Part shown: positions 50,519 through 60,055 of the stretch, one piece after another
How the letters are laid out: each line of letters starts with the position of its first letter
How positions within the stretch are numbered: the first letter of the stretch is position 1
Origin: CALCZU01 sp964396165
GTDB lineage: Bacteria; Bdellovibrionota; FAC87; UBA2466
Direction of reading: 5' to 3'
Length of the DNA stretch: 64,000 nucleotides
Assembly (NCBI GenBank): GCA_964396165.1
Contig: CAYNEF010000008.1
Location: forward strand, 21,747 to 85,746
Notes under the pieces: model-generated
What the model was told of the DNA's origin: nothing
Seen by the model: the letters and a program-made list of their open reading frames with translations, nothing else
Database searches by the model: none
Translations under genes and position numbers: made by a program

Positions 50519-53500
50519 TCACGCTTTAATCGCGGACTGGATTTTTGATTTTGCCCAGATTCTAAATCTATCAATATACGAAAATGCTGCGGGCACAACG
50601 ACAAGACTAAGAAGAGTACTGCTGATAAGTCCGCCGATGATAGCAATTCCCATATTCGTACGTTGCTTCGACGCTTCATTTAGTCCGATCGCAACAGGAA
50701 GCATTCCCGCGATTAACGCAAAAGTGGTCATTAAAATAGGACGCAAACGCGTTCTTCCGGCTTCTAAAATTGCTTTGGATCGTTCCATCCCTTGATCAAT
50801 ATACTGGTTCGTACAGTCTACGAGTAGAATAGAATTTTTTGTCGCAACCCCCAGAAGTAAAATGCAACCAATCATGGAATTTAAATCCAGAGACTGGCGC
50901 GTAATAAATAACGCGTAGAATGCGCCGCAAGCTGCAAGAGGGAGCACAAGCATAATAGTGAAAGGAGTGACAAAAGATTCGTAAAGACTTGCAAGTACCA
51001 GGTAAATGAAAATCACAGCGAGTGAAACCGCGACAAGCATGCTTTGACCCAGCTCTTCAAAATTTTCTGCCTGCCCGATAAAGACATATTTCATTCCGGG
51101 AGGGAGTTTAATTTCGGATTCAAACATCTGCCTAACGTCGCTCATGACTCCGCCCATTCCGACACCACCTGGAGCAATGTCTGCCATGATAGAAATATAT
51201 CTGCCACGATCTTGGCGGTTGATATTTGCAGGGCCTACGGTGTCAAGACCATTAGCCACTTGTGAAAGGCGCACAAGACGATAATTGACGTTCGGAACAA
51301 AAATTTCATTGAAGATGGGTTTCAGATCCCGTTGATCTTCTTGTAAGCGAACGCGGACATCATACTCGCGTCCATTTTCTCTAAAAACTGCTGGAGTACT
51401 TCCTTCAACGAGGTTTCGTAGTTCTCCGCCGACGACACTGCTTGAAACTCCCAGCATTTCCGCTTTATGTTTATCAAGCTCCACTTGAAACTCAGGTTTT
51501 CCCGGGCGGTGACTGATGTCCGGATCCAGTAACCCAGGATGCACTTTTAATTTAGCAAAAACTTTATTAGCAACCTCTTCGAGTTCTTTTAAATCTTGTC
51601 CTACGAGATTGACGTTAAACGGCCGAATTCCTCCGCCTACCATGTCGACGTCTTTTACGGTCGGGTTAGCGTTTGTAAATGATTTCAGCTGTTCTCTTAA
51701 GCGCGCTTTAAACTCTGTCGTATTTACTTTTCTTTGTTTTGAATCGACAAGTTCGACGAAGAATGTTGCGACGTTTGGTTCACCGTCACGGTTTCCTACT
51801 GTTAAAATCGAGTCGCGCACTTCTGCGTTGGCCCGGATGACTTCATCGACTTTCATCGAAGTTGTTGTCATTTCCGACAAACTTGTGCCGGGCGCCATAT
51901 CCAGACTGACCTGAAATTCACCGAAATCTTGCGCGCCCAAAAATGTTTTGGGCACTTTTGTCGTCGCAACTAAACTCAAAACGAAAATTACAACTGCTCC
52001 ACCGATAATGATGAACGGACGTCTTAAGGTAAATTCTAGCACTCGTACATAAACGACTTCGAGATAATCCTGGAATTTACTGAAAGCGAGAAGGGATCTT
52101 CCCATCGTGCCTCCCCAAATTCCTGTCGTTTTAATTTTGTGTGAAGTGCCAGCGAAGTAAGCAGAAAGCATGGGCGCAACAGTCAACGCATCAAAAAGTG
52201 AAATGGCCATTGCAAAACAAACTGTTAAACCAAATTGTTTGAAAAATTGTCCTACAACTCCAGAGAGAAAAGCGATGGGTCCGAATACGGCAATTACCGC
52301 AAGGGTTGTTCCTAGAACTGCAAGAGTAACTTCTTTGGTCCCTTCAGAGGCAGCGACAATCGGATCTTTGCCCTGTTCGATGTACCGGAAGATATTTTCT
52401 CGAACGACAATCGCATCGTCGATAAGTAGCCCCACAGCGAGAGAAAGAGCAAGAAGAGTCATCACATTGATTGTAAAACCCGCAATAGCCATCAGAATAA
52501 AGGCGCCCAAAAGAGAGTTTGGAAGTGCAAGGCCTGTAATGATGGTAGATCGTCCACTGCCCAGAAAATAATAAACAACCAGGATGGTCAGAAAAATCCC
52601 AATAAAGATAGACTCGCGCACATCGTCTACGTTGGCGCGAATGGGTTTTGTCCCATCACGGACGAGCGTAATTTTGGGTGCGCCCGGATCATTAATCATG
52701 TTTTTAGAAAGTTCGTCGAGCCGCTTTTTCACATCATCTGCTACACGGATAGTATTGGCGCCGGTTTGTTTGAACACCATGAGAAACAAACCTGATTTTC
52801 CGTTGTAGAAAGTGCGCGATTTTTCATCTTCAAGTCCGTCCACGACTTTCCCGATTTGTCCGACAGTAACTGGAACATCGTTTCCTACGAAATTTAATAC
52901 GGTGCTATCGATATCTTGAATGGACTGAAATTCTCCGAGAGTGCGGTAAACCATGTCCGAGCTGCCTTGTTCCACTTTACCGGCAGGAATATTTGCGCCC
53001 GTGCGTTGAATGGCTTGCGTGACTTGAGAGGCAGAAACCTCATAGGCACGTAATTTTTTTCTATCGAGTTCTACGTGGATTTCACGCTTTCTTCCTCCAA
53101 GTACCTCCACAAGTCCCACTCTGTTGACCTGTTCAATCTTCGGGCGAATCACTTCATTCGCTAGATCGTAAAGTTGAGCAGGCGGTAAATCCGCAGTTAA
53201 AGCCACAATGAGAATAGGTTGATCGGATGGATCAATTCTTCGAATCATCGGCTCTTTTACGTCAGTGGGAAGTTTACTTTTGGCGGAAGAAACTTTATCG
53301 CGCACCTGTTGTTCCGCATACTTTACGTCTGTTTCGAGCGTAAATTCTGCGACAACGATACTCACACCTTCTTTATTAATGGAACGTAGGCGTTTGATCC
53401 CAGAAACGGTGCTGATATCATCTTCAAAAACTTTGGAGACTAGTGTTTCTACTTCTTTCGGCCCGGCACCCGGGTAAACGGTAGACACAGTGACGACCGG

Positions 53501-53626
53501 GAAGGTGACATCCGGAAAGAGGTCAACTCCCAGTTTTTTCATCGACATCCAACCCAGAACGAGCATTGCGATGACAACACACGAGATAAAAATCGGACGC
53601 TTGATGGAAAGATCTGCGAGTGTCAC
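50519..53626 (-). CDS. RND efflux transporter (AcrB/HAE1 family)
   Basis: A 1035-aa proton-driven inner-membrane exporter with twelve TM helices and two large periplasmic loops. N-terminal 'LSIKRPIFISCVVIAMLVLG', proton-relay Asp-Asp in 'LAVGLLIDDAIVVRENIFRY', the Lys in 'LLGVATKNSILLVD', and 'TFFVELVDSKQRK' are typical of HAE1 drug/hydrophobe exporters. The start overlaps the upstream TolC-like gene by four bases. No periplasmic adaptor (membrane fusion protein) gene is next to it. Confidence 0.94.
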   Translation of the reverse strand: MTLADLSIKRPIFISCVVIAMLVLGWMSMKKLGVDLFPDVTFPVVTVSTVYPGAGPKEVETLVSKVFEDDISTVSGIKRLRSINKEGVSIVVAEFTLETDVKYAEQQVRDKVSSAKSKLPTDVKEPMIRRIDPSDQPILIVALTADLPPAQLYDLANEVIRPKIEQVNRVGLVEVLGGRKREIHVELDRKKLRAYEVSASQVTQAIQRTGANIPAGKVEQGSSDMVYRTLGEFQSIQDIDSTVLNFVGNDVPVTVGQIGKVVDGLEDEKSRTFYNGKSGLFLMVFKQTGANTIRVADDVKKRLDELSKNMINDPGAPKITLVRDGTKPIRANVDDVRESIFIGIFLTILVVYYFLGSGRSTIITGLALPNSLLGAFILMAIAGFTINVMTLLALSLAVGLLIDDAIVVRENIFRYIEQGKDPIVAASEGTKEVTLAVLGTTLAVIAVFGPIAFLSGVVGQFFKQFGLTVCFAMAISLFDALTVAPMLSAYFAGTSHKIKTTGIWGGTMGRSLLAFSKFQDYLEVVYVRVLEFTLRRPFIIIGGAVVIFVLSLVATTKVPKTFLGAQDFGEFQVSLDMAPGTSLSEMTTTSMKVDEVIRANAEVRDSILTVGNRDGEPNVATFFVELVDSKQRKVNTTEFKARLREQLKSFTNANPTVKDVDMVGGGIRPFNVNLVGQDLKELEEVANKVFAKLKVHPGLLDPDISHRPGKPEFQVELDKHKAEMLGVSSSVVGGELRNLVEGSTPAVFRENGREYDVRVRLQEDQRDLKPIFNEIFVPNVNYRLVRLSQVANGLDTVGPANINRQDRGRYISIMADIAPGGVGMGGVMSDVRQMFESEIKLPPGMKYVFIGQAENFEELGQSMLVAVSLAVIFIYLVLASLYESFVTPFTIMLVLPLAACGAFYALFITRQSLDLNSMIGCILLLGVATKNSILLVDCTNQYIDQGMERSKAILEAGRTRLRPILMTTFALIAGMLPVAIGLNEASKQRTNMGIAIIGGLISSTLLSLVVVPAAFSYIDRFRIWAKSKIQSAIKA

Positions 53627-55050
53627 TTGGATTCTCCGTAAGTGCGAAGTTGGGCGGACAGCCCTAAGACTTCACCTTGAGTTTTTAATCGCATCATTTG
53701 GCTAAGAGCATAATCTTGTTCGAACTGAAGAACTTGAAAGGTAACACTGCGGCCGAGCTTTAAACGCTCTCTTTCTCGTTCGAGCTTTTTACTTTGAGAG
53801 TCTTCAATCAAAAAAGTAAGGCGTAGTTTTTCTTTCGATTCGGCAAGTTTCTTGGTGATGTCATTCCATTGCTCTTCTTCTTCAAATTGTTTTCTGCGAA
53901 ATGTAAGTTCGCTCGCTTTGATTTCTTTTGCGTAACCACTTCTCGCATCGTTTGTAAGTCCAAAGTTTAAGGGAGCTTGAAATTTTACGCCAACGGCATA
54001 GGCTGGGTGATCTGTTTTAAAGGAATCACTAAAAGCAGTACTTCTTGTTGCATCACGCCCATTCAAAGAGACACTGCCAAATACATCGAGTGTCGGCAGG
54101 TTTTTTTCGTAACCAACTTCTGCAGAAGCTGCGCTTACTACCGTCATCTGTTCGGCCGCCTTGACGTCTTCGCGAGCTCCCTTTTTTTCTGGAACTACGA
54201 TTTTGTCCGTAATGGTTCTATCCATTGCAGGTAACTCTTCTGGAACATCGGATTGCTTTTTCCCACGTAAATTATTGAAGGCAAGGCTCGCACTTCTTAA
54301 ATCATCTAGTGCGGTTTGGTATTCGAGTTGGCGTACTTGAAGGCCTGCTTCTGCTTGTAGAATGTCTGACCTGTCAGCGAGTTCTAATTTAACGCGTCTT
54401 GCATTCCATTCCTTTAGTTTTTTTGCCCTCTCTAAACTGTCTTTTTGTACTTCAACAACCTGGCGCGCAATCGCAAGTCTCCAGAAAGTTCCTTCTGCCT
54501 CGGCAAGCGCCAGTTTCAGTTTGAAACTATCTGCGTAGTGCGAAGCCAATGCTCCGGCTTCCGCTAATCGCTCAGTCGCTCTTGTTTCTCTTCCAAACCC
54601 ATTTCGAAGAATAGATTGGTTGATTTCAAGAACAGGCTTTGCTTCGTAGAATTTAGGAATGGGAATAGCGGTTGGCTGCGCATTCTCAATGTCCGTAAGG
54701 CTTAAGGCGTAATACAATTTAGAAGTGAGCCCGAAATTAAACTGTTGGAGTACTCCGAGAGAGTAACTGTCATTGGAAGTTCTTGTTCCTTGAAATGCCG
54801 GGTTTGTCGTAATTCTTGAGTCACTGGCCCACTGAAGATTTGCAAAAACCTGCGGAGAGGTAAGAAGTCTTCCTTCGTGGCTGCGTTCTAGTGCACCTTG
54901 TTTTGTTTCGGATAGAGCCTTTACGCCTTCGTGTCCGGCAGTCACTTGGCTTAAGTAGTTTTCCAATGTGAGCGGAGCTGAAAATAATGGGTTACCGATT
55001 AAAAATGTTAGGATTAATAAAAGAGAATAACGTCGTATATTCACATTCAT
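53623..55050 (-). CDS. TolC-family outer-membrane efflux protein
   Basis: A 475-aa exported protein (signal 'LLLILTFLIGNPLFSA') with two OEP domains: long helical repeats such as 'ALALAEAEGTFWRLAIARQV'-like segments ending in 'RSDILQAEAGLQVRQLEYQT' and, later, 'LERERERLKLGRSVTFQVLQ', with beta segments for the outer-membrane barrel. It forms the exit duct for the RND pump encoded immediately downstream. Confidence 0.88.
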   Translation of the reverse strand: MNVNIRRYSLLLILTFLIGNPLFSAPLTLENYLSQVTAGHEGVKALSETKQGALERSHEGRLLTSPQVFANLQWASDSRITTNPAFQGTRTSNDSYSLGVLQQFNFGLTSKLYYALSLTDIENAQPTAIPIPKFYEAKPVLEINQSILRNGFGRETRATERLAEAGALASHYADSFKLKLALAEAEGTFWRLAIARQVVEVQKDSLERAKKLKEWNARRVKLELADRSDILQAEAGLQVRQLEYQTALDDLRSASLAFNNLRGKKQSDVPEELPAMDRTITDKIVVPEKKGAREDVKAAEQMTVVSAASAEVGYEKNLPTLDVFGSVSLNGRDATRSTAFSDSFKTDHPAYAVGVKFQAPLNFGLTNDARSGYAKEIKASELTFRRKQFEEEEQWNDITKKLAESKEKLRLTFLIEDSQSKKLERERERLKLGRSVTFQVLQFEQDYALSQMMRLKTQGEVLGLSAQLRTYGESK

Positions 55051-55133
55051 CGTGCAAGGATTCTATGCTCGATAAATTGCAAAGTCAAAAGCGGGCGACG
55101 ACTTTATGCTGCGCATTTTATAGCTTTAAGTGA

Positions 55134-55556
55134 TTAGTGTGAGCTATAGCGATTCGAGGCGATTAGCCCAATTCCGATGCCTTCCACAATGCTTGCAATA
55201 GACCAGCAAACGACAAGAGATTCAGGCATCGGCTGCACAGCATAAGCGACTAAATTGCAGGGGATTGCGATGGCTCCGAATAAAATTCCAAATCGCACGC
55301 CTTCTCCCATTCCTTTGCCCTGATGGCCTTTCGAGTAAATGGCGACGCCCAAAAAAGCATATAAGATATGCCCAAGCATGATGGCCCACATCTTGATGTC
55401 GGTATCCGCTCTCCATAAGTTGGGAGTAGAAGCGTAAGTAGATTTAAGCCACAACTGGTGTTCTACAAATTCAAAGCCTGTGACAAATACAAATGCAAGC
55501 ACAACTGCGGTAAAAAAACGTTTATTCAAATCGATGTGCGTAATCGGACATTTCAT
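55134..55556 (-). CDS. Small polytopic membrane protein, unknown function
   Basis: A 140-aa protein with four predicted helices ('FFTAVVLAFVFVTGFEFVEH', 'MWAIMLGHILYAFLGVAIYS', 'FGILFGAIAIPCNLVAYAV', 'CWSIASIVEGIGIGLIAS'). A good AGGAGA ribosome site precedes the ATG. I know similar proteins only as hypothetical membrane proteins. It precedes the TolC gene by 84 bp; cotranscription is possible. Confidence 0.65.
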   Translation of the reverse strand: MKCPITHIDLNKRFFTAVVLAFVFVTGFEFVEHQLWLKSTYASTPNLWRADTDIKMWAIMLGHILYAFLGVAIYSKGHQGKGMGEGVRFGILFGAIAIPCNLVAYAVQPMPESLVVCWSIASIVEGIGIGLIASNRYSSH

Positions 55557-55575
55557 ATTGTCTCCTGGGTTGTCA

Positions 55576-55603
55576 GTGTTAAAGCTTAAAATTATTTTAA
55601 CAC
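55576..55603. promoter_or_regulatory. A/T-rich inverted repeat, possible operator or terminator
   Basis: GTGTTAAA and TTTAACAC (8-bp perfect arms, 12-nt spacer) lie in the 48-bp gap between the DUF1015 gene end and the membrane-protein gene start. It may be an operator for the latter. Confidence 0.4.
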
Positions 55604-55604
55604 A

Positions 55605-56834
55605 TCAAGCAAGACGGCGCATAGTAAATCCAGCAGCGAGTTTCGGGTAGAAATACGTCGATTTTTGAGGCATGAAGCCCTCTTGATCGGCGACATCGAT
55701 CACATCCAGCACCGAGGGTTTTGCCTGAAACACAATGAGATCGCAGTTTTCACGTTGGTTGTAGGCCGACATTACATCTCTGTCGTATGTGATCTTATCA
55801 CCGCGGTTTGTGTCATTTACATTGCAAAGCTCGAGGAGAAATTTGTGATCACTCCAGGTGACAGAAAGCTTTCTCACTGCTTTGGGATTGATGTCTGTGG
55901 CGGCTTCCCAGTTTTTTGGACGGCAGAGGTTCAACTTCCCCTCGACATACAAACCAAATTGAGGAGTCGAGCTTTCTTTTGTGACAAACACTTTTAATTC
56001 TTCAAGCGTCATCGGAGTCAAATCGTATTGCTCGTTGAATTTGGTTTTGTTCCACGCACCCAATAGTCCTTTTTTAATCAGGCGGTGAGTAGGAAATACC
56101 ACAAGACCGGGATCATAGGCATTGGCTACAGCAATCATCATCTGTGCTGCGGGGTGATTAGTACCTACAACGCCCAATTCTTTCGCGTAATTCAATGAAC
56201 TTTCATAACGATGGTGGCCGTCGACAATATAAATCGGACGTGTTGAGAAAAATTGTGCGATTTCATCTTTGCCAGTAACTTCTTTTTTCCAAAGGGTATG
56301 CGATACGCCTTCATCCGATTTTCCGTGGAGAAAAGGTTTTTCGAAACTCCATTTATCAAAATGTGAGTCTAAGTAATTTTCTTTATCTGCGACCATCATG
56401 AAAATATGGCTTAAATTTGCTTGTGTGCTTTTTAATTTTTTCAAGCGGTCTGCTTTGTATTTTCCAAAGGTATTTTCATGGGGGCGCACGATTTTTTCTT
56501 TAAAGTCTCTGAGCTGAACTGTGCAAAGAAGCGTACGACGGGAATAGGTCTGCCCGTATGCTTCAAAGTCCTGTTGATAAAGAAAATAAGCAGGGGCCGT
56601 TTCTTTTAAAATATTGTCTTTTTGCCATTGCTGCAAAAGTTTTGCAGCATCCATATAATCTTCATTTTCTTTCTTAGGCAAAATCAAATGAGCAAGATTG
56701 TAAGGGCTTCTTTTCCAGTATTTTTCGTCATCGCCCTTCGGAATATTGTCATACGGGGGGACGATTACTGGCGTCACATCCGAAAACATAGAAGGGTTAT
56801 AATGCAGTGCTTTATAGGGGGCGATTGTTGTCAT
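55605..56834 (-). CDS. DUF1015 family protein
   Basis: A 409-aa protein of the DUF1015 (SpoU-like, unconfirmed function) family, recognisable by 'VIVPPYDNIPKGDDEKYW' near the start, 'KEKIVRPHENTFGKYKADR' and 'PIYIVDGHHRYESSLNYAKE'. Some members are proposed to act on serine or related small molecules, but no reaction is established. It follows purD by 46 bp on the same strand. Confidence 0.85.
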   Translation of the reverse strand: MTTIAPYKALHYNPSMFSDVTPVIVPPYDNIPKGDDEKYWKRSPYNLAHLILPKKENEDYMDAAKLLQQWQKDNILKETAPAYFLYQQDFEAYGQTYSRRTLLCTVQLRDFKEKIVRPHENTFGKYKADRLKKLKSTQANLSHIFMMVADKENYLDSHFDKWSFEKPFLHGKSDEGVSHTLWKKEVTGKDEIAQFFSTRPIYIVDGHHRYESSLNYAKELGVVGTNHPAAQMMIAVANAYDPGLVVFPTHRLIKKGLLGAWNKTKFNEQYDLTPMTLEELKVFVTKESSTPQFGLYVEGKLNLCRPKNWEAATDINPKAVRKLSVTWSDHKFLLELCNVNDTNRGDKITYDRDVMSAYNQRENCDLIVFQAKPSVLDVIDVADQEGFMPQKSTYFYPKLAAGFTMRRLA

Positions 56835-56880
56835 GCGCGCATTTAAACCCGAAGAGTGCGAGTGTTCAAGTAGAAACGCT

Positions 56881-57353
56881 TTAGTCTTTGCCAGAGCCGA
56901 TCACAAGGCCGATATCTTTGCGAAAGTGCATCCCGTTGAACTGGATTTTTTTGATTTCTTGATAGAGTTCTTTGCGCGCAGTTTCGACATCTTTTGCCAG
57001 TGTTCCTAAACCGAGTACGCGCCCGCCATTTGTGAAAAGTTTGCCGGCAGATTCCGAAACGCCAGAGAAAAAGAGTTTAAACTTCTCTGAGAACTTATCC
57101 CATCCCGTAATCTCATCGTGTGTTTTTACTTTACCTGGGTATCCGTATGCCGCGCAGACAACATACAAAGACGTCTGCTTGGTAAACTGTAAGGGTGATA
57201 ATTCAGAAAGTTGTCCGTTTGCTGTAGCAAGTGCGTAGTCTGCCAAATCACTTTCCAGTCTTAGCATGAGTGCCTGAGTTTCCGGATCCCCAAAGCGGGT
57301 ATTGAATTCAAGTACCATGGGATTTCCTTGCGGCGTAATCATAATCCCGATGT
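56881..57353 (-). CDS. purD: purD, C-terminal part (split by assembly gap)
   Basis: C-terminal portion of phosphoribosylamine-glycine ligase, reading in from the gap: 'MVLEFNTRFGDPETQALMLR' (the ATP-grasp RFGDPE motif) through 'YVVCAAYGYPGKVKTHDEIT' to 'FRKDIGLVIGSGKD'. It lacks its own start; the first 55 bp (57299-57353) duplicate those beyond the N-run. Removing the N-run and one 55-bp copy joins this part to the N-terminal part in frame, giving a normal enzyme of about 424 residues. Confidence 0.93.
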
Positions 57354-57508
57354 NNNNNNNNNNNNNNNNNNNNNNNNNNNNNNNNNNNNNNNNNNNNNNN
57401 NNNNNNNNNNNNNNNNNNNNNNNNNNNNNNNNNNNNNNNNNNNNNNNNNNNNNGTATTGAATTCAAGTACCATGGGATTTCCTTGCGGCGTAATCATAAT
57501 CCCGATGT
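57299..57508. other. 55-bp contig overlap left unmerged on both sides of a gap
   Basis: 57299-57353 and 57454-57508 are identical 55-bp sequences flanking the gap. The length suits an assembler k-mer overlap rather than a biological repeat. Confidence 0.85.
57354..57453. other. Assembly gap (100 N) in purD
   Basis: 100 unknown bases, the usual placeholder for an unsized gap. Because the flanks overlap, the true missing length is probably negative and nothing is lost. Confidence 0.97.
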
Positions 57509-58310
57509 ATAAAACACCGCGGTAGTCTAATTCCTGGGTTTTTAATCCCAATAAAACTTTGTCCACGATATCCCGCTGAATTTTTTGCAAGAGCAAATCA
57601 TTTTCATAAGGGGAAGGGGAAACAACACCCATCCCACCGGTGTTGGGGCCTAAATCGTCGTCGCTTAATCTTTTGTAATCCGTTGCAGTGGAAAGGGGGA
57701 AAAACGCTTTGCCATCGCAAAGTCCGATGTAACTGAGTTCTTTGCCTGCGATGAATTCTTCAAACACCACACGGTGAGGCCCTTTTCCAAAGGTATTTGT
57801 GTTGTACACTTTTTCTGCGAACTGGATGACTTCGTTTTGCGAGTGGGCGATGACAACCCCTTTACCTGCAGCCAATCCATCTAGTTTTAGTACGATGGGG
57901 AATTTTGTTTGGACAGCAAGCATTCTTTCAAAATCATCTACTACGACAAATGCTGCAGTCGGAACTCCCGCTTTTTGCATGAATTCTTTTGCAAATACTT
58001 TGCTGGTCTCAAGACGTGCGGAATCAGAGTTGGGGCCCAGTACTGCGAAACCATATTGCCTGAGTTTTTCAGCGTAACCGTTCGCCAGGTACATCTCGGG
58101 GCCAATCACAATTAATTCTATGTGATGCTTTTTTGCTTCCATGGCGATGTGCTCTACGTCATGCGCTTGTTGCGAAAGCGATTCAAAACCTAGGATTTGT
58201 GTGCCGGGATTTCCGGGATGGAGAAAAATAGTATTTACGTTTTTGGATTGTTTTAATTTCCAGGCAAGAGCGTGTTCTCTGGCACCGGTGCCTAGCACAA
58301 GTACGTTCAT
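57454..58310 (-). CDS. purD: purD, N-terminal part (split by assembly gap)
   Basis: N-terminal two-thirds of phosphoribosylamine-glycine ligase (GAR synthetase, step 2 of purine synthesis). 'NVLVLGTGAREHALAWKLKQ' is the N domain start, 'FPIVLKLDGLAAGKGVVIAH' and 'VVFEEFIAGKELSYIGLCDG' belong to the ATP-grasp domain, and 'LGPNTGGMGVVSPSPYEND' is the PurD signature. The reading frame runs into the N-run. The ATG at 58310 has no clear ribosome site. Confidence 0.94.
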
Positions 58311-58357
58311 GTTTTAGATCTATAGCAAATGTGTATCCGGCAGTCTATTGATGAATG

Positions 58358-59992
58358 TCAGCGTACTTTTAAAGCTGGGATGTAGTTGGGATGGTATGTC
58401 AGAAGGCTTTCGATTTCAGTTCGGGCGTCTTCTTCTTTTTGCAGTTTCTTAAGCAAGTTTGCGAGGTAAAAGTGGGAAATCGCGGATTTGGGTTCAATCA
58501 AAAGTGCACGTCTGTAATCTTGCTGCGCCTCAGTCATTTGTCCCAATTCTTGTTTTACGTCGGCACGGATCACATATGCGTAGTAGCCAAAATCATTTAA
58601 GTTTGCGGGCAGCCTGTCGAGAATTGTTTTAAGTTCTGTTGCTCCCAGTTGCTTTTCGGAAGCGACCTTGAGCGCAATGACCTTAGAAAAAAGATTTCCA
58701 CTCACAGACATGCCTAGAATTCTTTTTGCCGCTGCCCCTTGAGGATCGGAAATATAAGAGAGATAGAGTTTTCCAAGTTCTCGGTCTTCAGCAGGGGCCT
58801 TTTCCATGATCTGGTTGTAAAGCTCGAAGTACTCAGCATAATTTATCGGCTCTTGATAAAAACCGAATGGAACCGGGCTGTACTTTTCATAACTGGGATC
58901 TTTGGTAATCATTTTTTTCAAGACTAGACGAGCTTCGTTGAATTCATGGTTCTTAAAAAGAAAAAACGCATAGTAAATATAAGACAGCCATCTGTCTTCG
59001 GAACACTGGATTGCCGTTTGAAAAGAAGTGCGCGCTTCATCGCTTAAATTGAGCAGTTCTTTCGCTCTGCCTTTGTAGATATGGATTAAAAATAACTCCG
59101 GCATTTCAAGCTCTGCAAGTTGCAAATAATCGAGGGCTTTTTGGTAGTTTTCTTGCTTTAAGTATGCGCGCCCCAAATTGAACTGCACCATGGTGTCTTT
59201 GGTGTTCAGTTGCAAAGCTTCCAGAAAGTGGTCTTCTCCGAATCCTTCTTCACCATTCATCAAATCGATAATTCCAAGCCACATATGGGCTTTGGCTTTT
59301 AATTCTGGTGTAGGGTTATTAGCCAGAATTGTTTCTAAAAATTTGCGAGCGCGTGTTTGCGATTCATTCTCAGTTATCAGCAGTGCGGAGTAGGGAATGA
59401 GATAAGACAAATCGCCTTTTCCATTTTGTTTTTCATGCAGTTCGGAAAGTTCTCTTAAAGCAAGTTTTCTCTCTCCGCGGTTAATCATTTCATAGACGTG
59501 TTTTACAAGAAGCTGGTCCTGGTTGTGTGCGTCTTCAGAAAGTGTAATCGTTTCTGCTTTGCGGTTTGCATGCTTGGGAAGCACGTACACGTAAAGAGCT
59601 ACGAGGAAGAAAGAAAGAAGTACACCCGTAAAAAAGGGGGCGAGTTTTGCTTTTGTATTTTCTGATTTTTTATCTAGCTGTTTGGGGTTTGGGAACAAGG
59701 GAGTCGGAGGGACAAGGGGTTTTGAATTTTCCGTATTTTCTACCGGGTCATGTGTATCGTCGATTTTTCTTGTGTCTGTATCTGTGACTCGCGTGGAAGT
59801 CAGAGTCACTTCTTCCACATCGCGGGACTGAAGAGTACTTGCCGAGATCCAACTTCCTGCATGAGGAGCAATTTCATCTTCTGGAGAAATTTCTTTTTCT
59901 TTTAATTTAAGGACTAATTCTCTAAGCGTGAATGGGCCCGCAATATCGCGTGCTTTTGTTCGTAATAACCATTCTTTGGAGCTTGTGGCCAT
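58358..59992 (-). CDS. GYF_2-domain and TPR membrane protein
   Basis: A 544-aa protein: an N-terminal GYF_2/DUF4339-like domain ('DIAGPFTLRELVLKLKEKEI', 'HAGSWISASTLQ', residues ~10-60), an acidic/Pro linker, one TM helix ('FFTGVLLSFFLVALYVYVLP', ~120-140) and a long TPR region with helices such as 'QFNLGRAYLKQENYQKALDY'. The TPR part probably faces the periplasm. ATG 59992 is chosen because AGGAGATC lies ten bases upstream. It sits between purH and purD on the same strand. Confidence 0.75.
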   Translation of the reverse strand: MATSSKEWLLRTKARDIAGPFTLRELVLKLKEKEISPEDEIAPHAGSWISASTLQSRDVEEVTLTSTRVTDTDTRKIDDTHDPVENTENSKPLVPPTPLFPNPKQLDKKSENTKAKLAPFFTGVLLSFFLVALYVYVLPKHANRKAETITLSEDAHNQDQLLVKHVYEMINRGERKLALRELSELHEKQNGKGDLSYLIPYSALLITENESQTRARKFLETILANNPTPELKAKAHMWLGIIDLMNGEEGFGEDHFLEALQLNTKDTMVQFNLGRAYLKQENYQKALDYLQLAELEMPELFLIHIYKGRAKELLNLSDEARTSFQTAIQCSEDRWLSYIYYAFFLFKNHEFNEARLVLKKMITKDPSYEKYSPVPFGFYQEPINYAEYFELYNQIMEKAPAEDRELGKLYLSYISDPQGAAAKRILGMSVSGNLFSKVIALKVASEKQLGATELKTILDRLPANLNDFGYYAYVIRADVKQELGQMTEAQQDYRRALLIEPKSAISHFYLANLLKKLQKEEDARTEIESLLTYHPNYIPALKVR

Positions 59993-60055
59993 AGTAGTGG
60001 ATCTCCTAATCTTATCGACAAGATCCACTTAAGTCCGAAGGACGGAATTTAGAAC

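Noticed and set aside
57328..57525. Apparent coding frame across the N-run on the + strand
   Set aside because: It exists only because unknown bases carry no stop codons; purD lies on the other strand.
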